From the NCBI GenBank assembly GCA_023014335.1, contig JAECYW010000002.1, positions 3,968,001 to 4,032,000 of the forward strand: DNA of 64,000 nt, given 5' to 3'. Of this stretch, positions 60,822 to 64,000 are shown piece after piece. The translations under genes and the position numbers were made by a program. Below the pieces are notes generated by a model, which had not been told where the DNA came from, ran no database searches, and saw only the letters and a program-made list of their open reading frames with translations. Source of the stretch: Galerina marginata. Its lineage: Eukaryota > Basidiomycota > Agaricomycetes > Agaricales > Galerinaceae. The stretch's first letter is position 1. Every line of letters starts with the position of its first letter.

Positions 60822-62644
60822 GTTGTTCGTTGGTGTACAAGAGGATCAAGGAGAAGAGATTGAGGATAGAGTACAAGAGGCGGAGTACGAATCTTGATCG
60901 GATAGATTCAGATTATAACATCCAGCATCATTGCCATATGGGGACATTCGCTGGTGTTGTGAGCCCTTTTAACCCGACCAAACCAAATCCCAGTCCTAGG
61001 CAAGAGTTATTTAGCATCGATCTTGCACGAAGAAGCTCAAGTGGTACAGATTTAAGCAGGTACTGCTCAGTACCCACCCCACAGCCCGGTGTTATTAAAA
61101 GTAAGAATAGCTTACACTTTGGAATAGTACATTTCGTGGTCCATGGAGCCTGCGCTCACTGGTATGAAATCGGGAATCGACGTTGGAATGGTAGGTACCC
61201 AATTTCTTAGACGGGTGGCTAGTGCCTATCGAAGCAGTTGGTTCGCTTATTAGTACATATGAGTTAGGTGCAACCAATGATTTGGTGCCAATAAACGTCG
61301 CTTTATTTCGGTCACTCCAGGCTCGACCCAACTTGATCCGCATAGCACCTACAGATGTAAGTAATTTCTAGCAAAAAGCCCCAGTATTCCGAGGATTTTT
61401 GCTGTAATCCGCCATTTTATACGAGAGATTTACTGCTAGTTGTGGAGTAGCCACATATTAATCATGTTGAGTCATTTCAGATTCGGTCGGTCTTTAGTAG
61501 ATGGGAAGTGAGAAACAAGACTGTAGATATCACGAAGCTCTTAGCATCACCATCTTCGGCTTGGAGATCTTCGCCTCCTCCAAGCCTCCTCAGACCGCAT
61601 CCACAACCACATGAAGAATGCCGCCTACTTTTTCGCGGGCCTGAGTTAATATTCCCCGCAAGATGAACTCTAGAGTTAGCCGTCTTCACTATCGTCACTA
61701 TTAACAACCTTTTGCGTATTTCGGTTTTAGGAAGTCCGATAATCTTGTAAGGTGAAGGCGCAAACTGGGAATATACGCTGCGAGCTAGTTACCGACTTGC
61801 CAATGGCCTTCTTGATAGGATATTCACATGCCCAGGTAAAAGCTGTGACATAGAATGGAGTCGTACCCAAGACTAAGAGTCTAGTAGTAGTAAGAGAAAT
61901 TAGGCAGGAAAGGAACTAAGAAGATCAAGCGCCAAAACTTTGTCAGAACTCAAGTATACGGTGTCTGCCAGACTCAGAGCCGGACAGTCGCTTTCTCGTC
62001 GTGTTGACTATCGACTCCATAAGTAATCAGAGCTACCTTGATTTCCTTGTCGATGCATTTACATCCACCAGCAGCAAAGCCAATAGACCGACTCCCTGGA
62101 TAGTGGGTTTCATTCCGTCAAGATCTGAATTTATTTTCGAGGAAGATACCTTCGTCTTGTCACAGAGCTCAAACTGGTCGTTTCCAAGAAGGGCAGAGTG
62201 TTGTAGAACTGTCGTCTCCTGGACGCGCAAAAGGCCAGATGCGGTGAAGTTGAGATGCTTGATGTCTCTTGACGGTAGGAACATATTTGATGCCACTATT
62301 AGAAGAAGATTGCACTGGAACTACTTTGTGGCGCCCAATCAGCATGCTAGTGTATAAAAGTAATTTGGGGTTTGAAGCTTGAAGCTTGAAGCCTTGAACT
62401 AAGTTCGGATTGTTCACGCTCAAGCCTGGGAGTCGGGCATTCTGAATGGATGTACGAGGGCAACCGGCGAGGTCCCAATTGGGATGAGGAACGTCCGGAC
62501 ATGTGTCCCGCCGAGACTCGGATCAGACGGCATCTGTTGTCGCGGATCAATCATTTTTCCCGCTCTCTCTGGCTTGCCTGTTGCCTCAGGACCTGCAAAT
62601 ACTCTCAGCTAAATTCACACTCCAACTCCAGGATCGCAGAAATC
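60822..62644. other. intergenic region
   Basis: 1.8 kb between divergent FKBP copy 2 and BTB copy 2. Frames at 60782-61210 and 62001-62357 (plus) show no motif. No gene called. Confidence 0.4.
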
Positions 62645-63697
62645 ATGGACACCGACACATCAGAGACAATAACCGGACTTCCCATCCATGAAAAATGTGA
62701 GTAAGCGTCATTTTTGTGGGCTTCTTGTTCAACTTCTTGTCCCTCTTGTGCTGACCTCCGACCAAACCACGTACAGTCAATGCCAATGACGCTGACGTGA
62801 AGATCCAGTCGTCTGATGGCGTTCTGTTCTGTTTACACCGTAAATACCTGGAGGCAAACACAGGTGGTTTTCCTGGCCTCGATGCTGGGCTCATACGATC
62901 AGATCGTCCCGAAGACGTTGTCCATCTCACAGAGCCAGCCGAGATTTTAGAGACCCTCTTTGAATTTGTATACCCAAGGAGACATCCCACTCTTGAGGAT
63001 ATCAAGGTTGAAAAGCTCCTACCACTCGCAGAAGCTGTTGAGAAGTACGAGGTGTTTTCAGCCGTTATGATCTGTGACGTGCTACTGAAGTAAGTCCAGT
63101 TTGTTAGGTCGTGCATGTCTCATAAACTATATCCTATGATTTACAGATCGTTCATGTTAACTCACCCAGCTGAGGTCCTCAGTCATGCAGTTTTACACGA
63201 TCGCCCATTCATTAATGAGGCAGCAGTCTGCCTCGTTCGTAGTACGAGTCGTGCGTGCAGGCCATTGGATGAAATTATGGAAATCTTAACCGAAAGAGCT
63301 CGAATTCCGTGGGTGAGTCAACATTTGTTATTATTATGGAACCACAGAGTGATTAGACCTTTACCAGGCTTGTTACAGTGATGCTTGGAGAGCAGTTTTC
63401 AACCGCGAGATTGACTTGTGTTGGAGGAATCTCGACGATCGAGAGCTCGATTTTGAGAACCCGCAAGATCATGATTGCAAGAAGTGTACCGCCTTACTAC
63501 TGCTCTGGATTACCGAGCTGGAAAGACTGCCGACTGTCCCGCAACTAGAAAGAGCACTTGCTATAGGCTTCCCAGCAGAAGACCAAGCCACCATTAGTCT
63601 TTGTCGTTCTTGCAGAGGACAGGAACCACAGTATGTAGCAGACAGAATTCGACGTCGTATCAGTTCTATTCCTCAGTTTACCGAATATTTACGTTAG
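62645..63697 (+). CDS. BTB/POZ protein, copy 2
   Basis: Intact paralog of the gene at 53961. Exon 1 from ATG 62645 (MDTDTSETITGLPIHEKC) is followed, after an intron of about 77 nt, by FNANDADVKIQSSDGVLFCL, YLEANTGGFPGLDAGL, AEILETLFEFVYPRRHPTLE and LLPLAEAVEKYEVFSAVMIC. An intron after LLK (donor near 63091) leads to SFMLTHPAEVLSHAVLHDRP. A last exon gives DAWRAVFNREIDLCW, CKKCTALLLLWITELERLP and CRSCRGQEPQYVADRIRRRI, stop 63697. The C-terminal half has two CxxC pairs (CKKC, CRSC) that may bind zinc; copy 1 has CEKC and CKTC at the same places. Candidate CUL3 adaptor or transcriptional regulator; agaricomycetes have hundreds of such genes. Confidence 0.85.
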
Positions 63698-64000
63698 TTC
63701 TTTTATAACTTGGTATGTAATGCAGGTCGCAGTGGGGGGATTTAATCATCTTATATGATAATTATATTATTCAGGTTCAGTCGAGAACTAGTGTCCAAGG
63801 TCACTACCATTCTGGAAAATTTCAGTGTAACAGATAACTGATATCACAATGGTTTTCGTGTTTTTTGATGTCTGATAGCCATATGGTTTGTATCCTCTAC
63901 GTAAATATGTAAAGTGATGTGCAAAGTAATTTTGAATGTAGGTATTTTTGTTGGGGAGAAAGTGAGGCAGCAGAAACAAATGTGATGCGGGTACATTCAG
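63698..64000. other. terminal spacer
   Basis: 303 bp after the BTB copy 2 stop, AT-rich, no gene seen before the window ends. Confidence 0.5.

Overview
This is fungal nuclear DNA, most likely from an agaricomycete basidiomycete. The genes are cut by many short introns of about 40-70 nt, intergenic spaces are small, and several families are typical of mushroom-forming fungi: BTB/POZ genes, Crinkler-like and FunK1-like kinase genes, DUF6534-type membrane proteins, HNH-type nuclease genes and small orphan membrane-protein families. I saw no bacterial operon, CRISPR array, rRNA or convincing tRNA. Exon boundaries below were read by eye from GT-AG sites (one GC-AG) and frame continuity.

Layout. 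0-5 kb: MYST histone acetyltransferase (+), then a divergent pair, an EFM5-type lysine methyltransferase (-) and ADE8 GAR transformylase (+), sharing a 136-bp spacer. 5-15 kb: three kinase-fold genes around an F-box-like gene. Each kinase is damaged differently: an AGC-like protein with altered HRD and DFG motifs and a long tail, a FunK1-like protein with HRN for HRD, and a paralog with good catalytic motifs but an in-frame TAG. 16-22 kb: VPS4, a small orphan gene, and a HAL4/SAT4-type kinase. 22-30 kb: a gene-poor stretch with a very young 1,026-bp non-autonomous LTR retroelement (identical LTRs, 5-bp target-site duplication), then a multi-pass membrane protein. 30-35 kb: three paralogous small membrane proteins; the last two lie in a segmental duplication, one arm of which was later hit by a 467-bp inverted-repeat element. 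36-46 kb: RPL19, an HNH-like gene, a MYND zinc-finger gene and CAND1. 46-53 kb: a kinase-like fragment, a broken Crinkler N-terminus, and a secreted four-repeat protein whose coding frame lacks an ATG in its main exon. 54-64 kb: two BTB genes and two FKBP12-type prolyl isomerases; the first BTB copy is interrupted by 72 bp at a splice site.

How the genes relate: housekeeping genes (chromatin acetylation, eEF1A methylation, purine synthesis, ESCRT disassembly, ribosome, cullin-ligase exchange) are interleaved with fast-evolving duplicated families. CAND1, an F-box-like gene and two BTB genes all touch cullin-RING ubiquitin ligases, but I take this as coincidence of neighbourhood unless expression data say otherwise. 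The best candidates for new biology are the secreted repeat precursor at 49.8-51.0 kb and the cluster of degenerate kinases.
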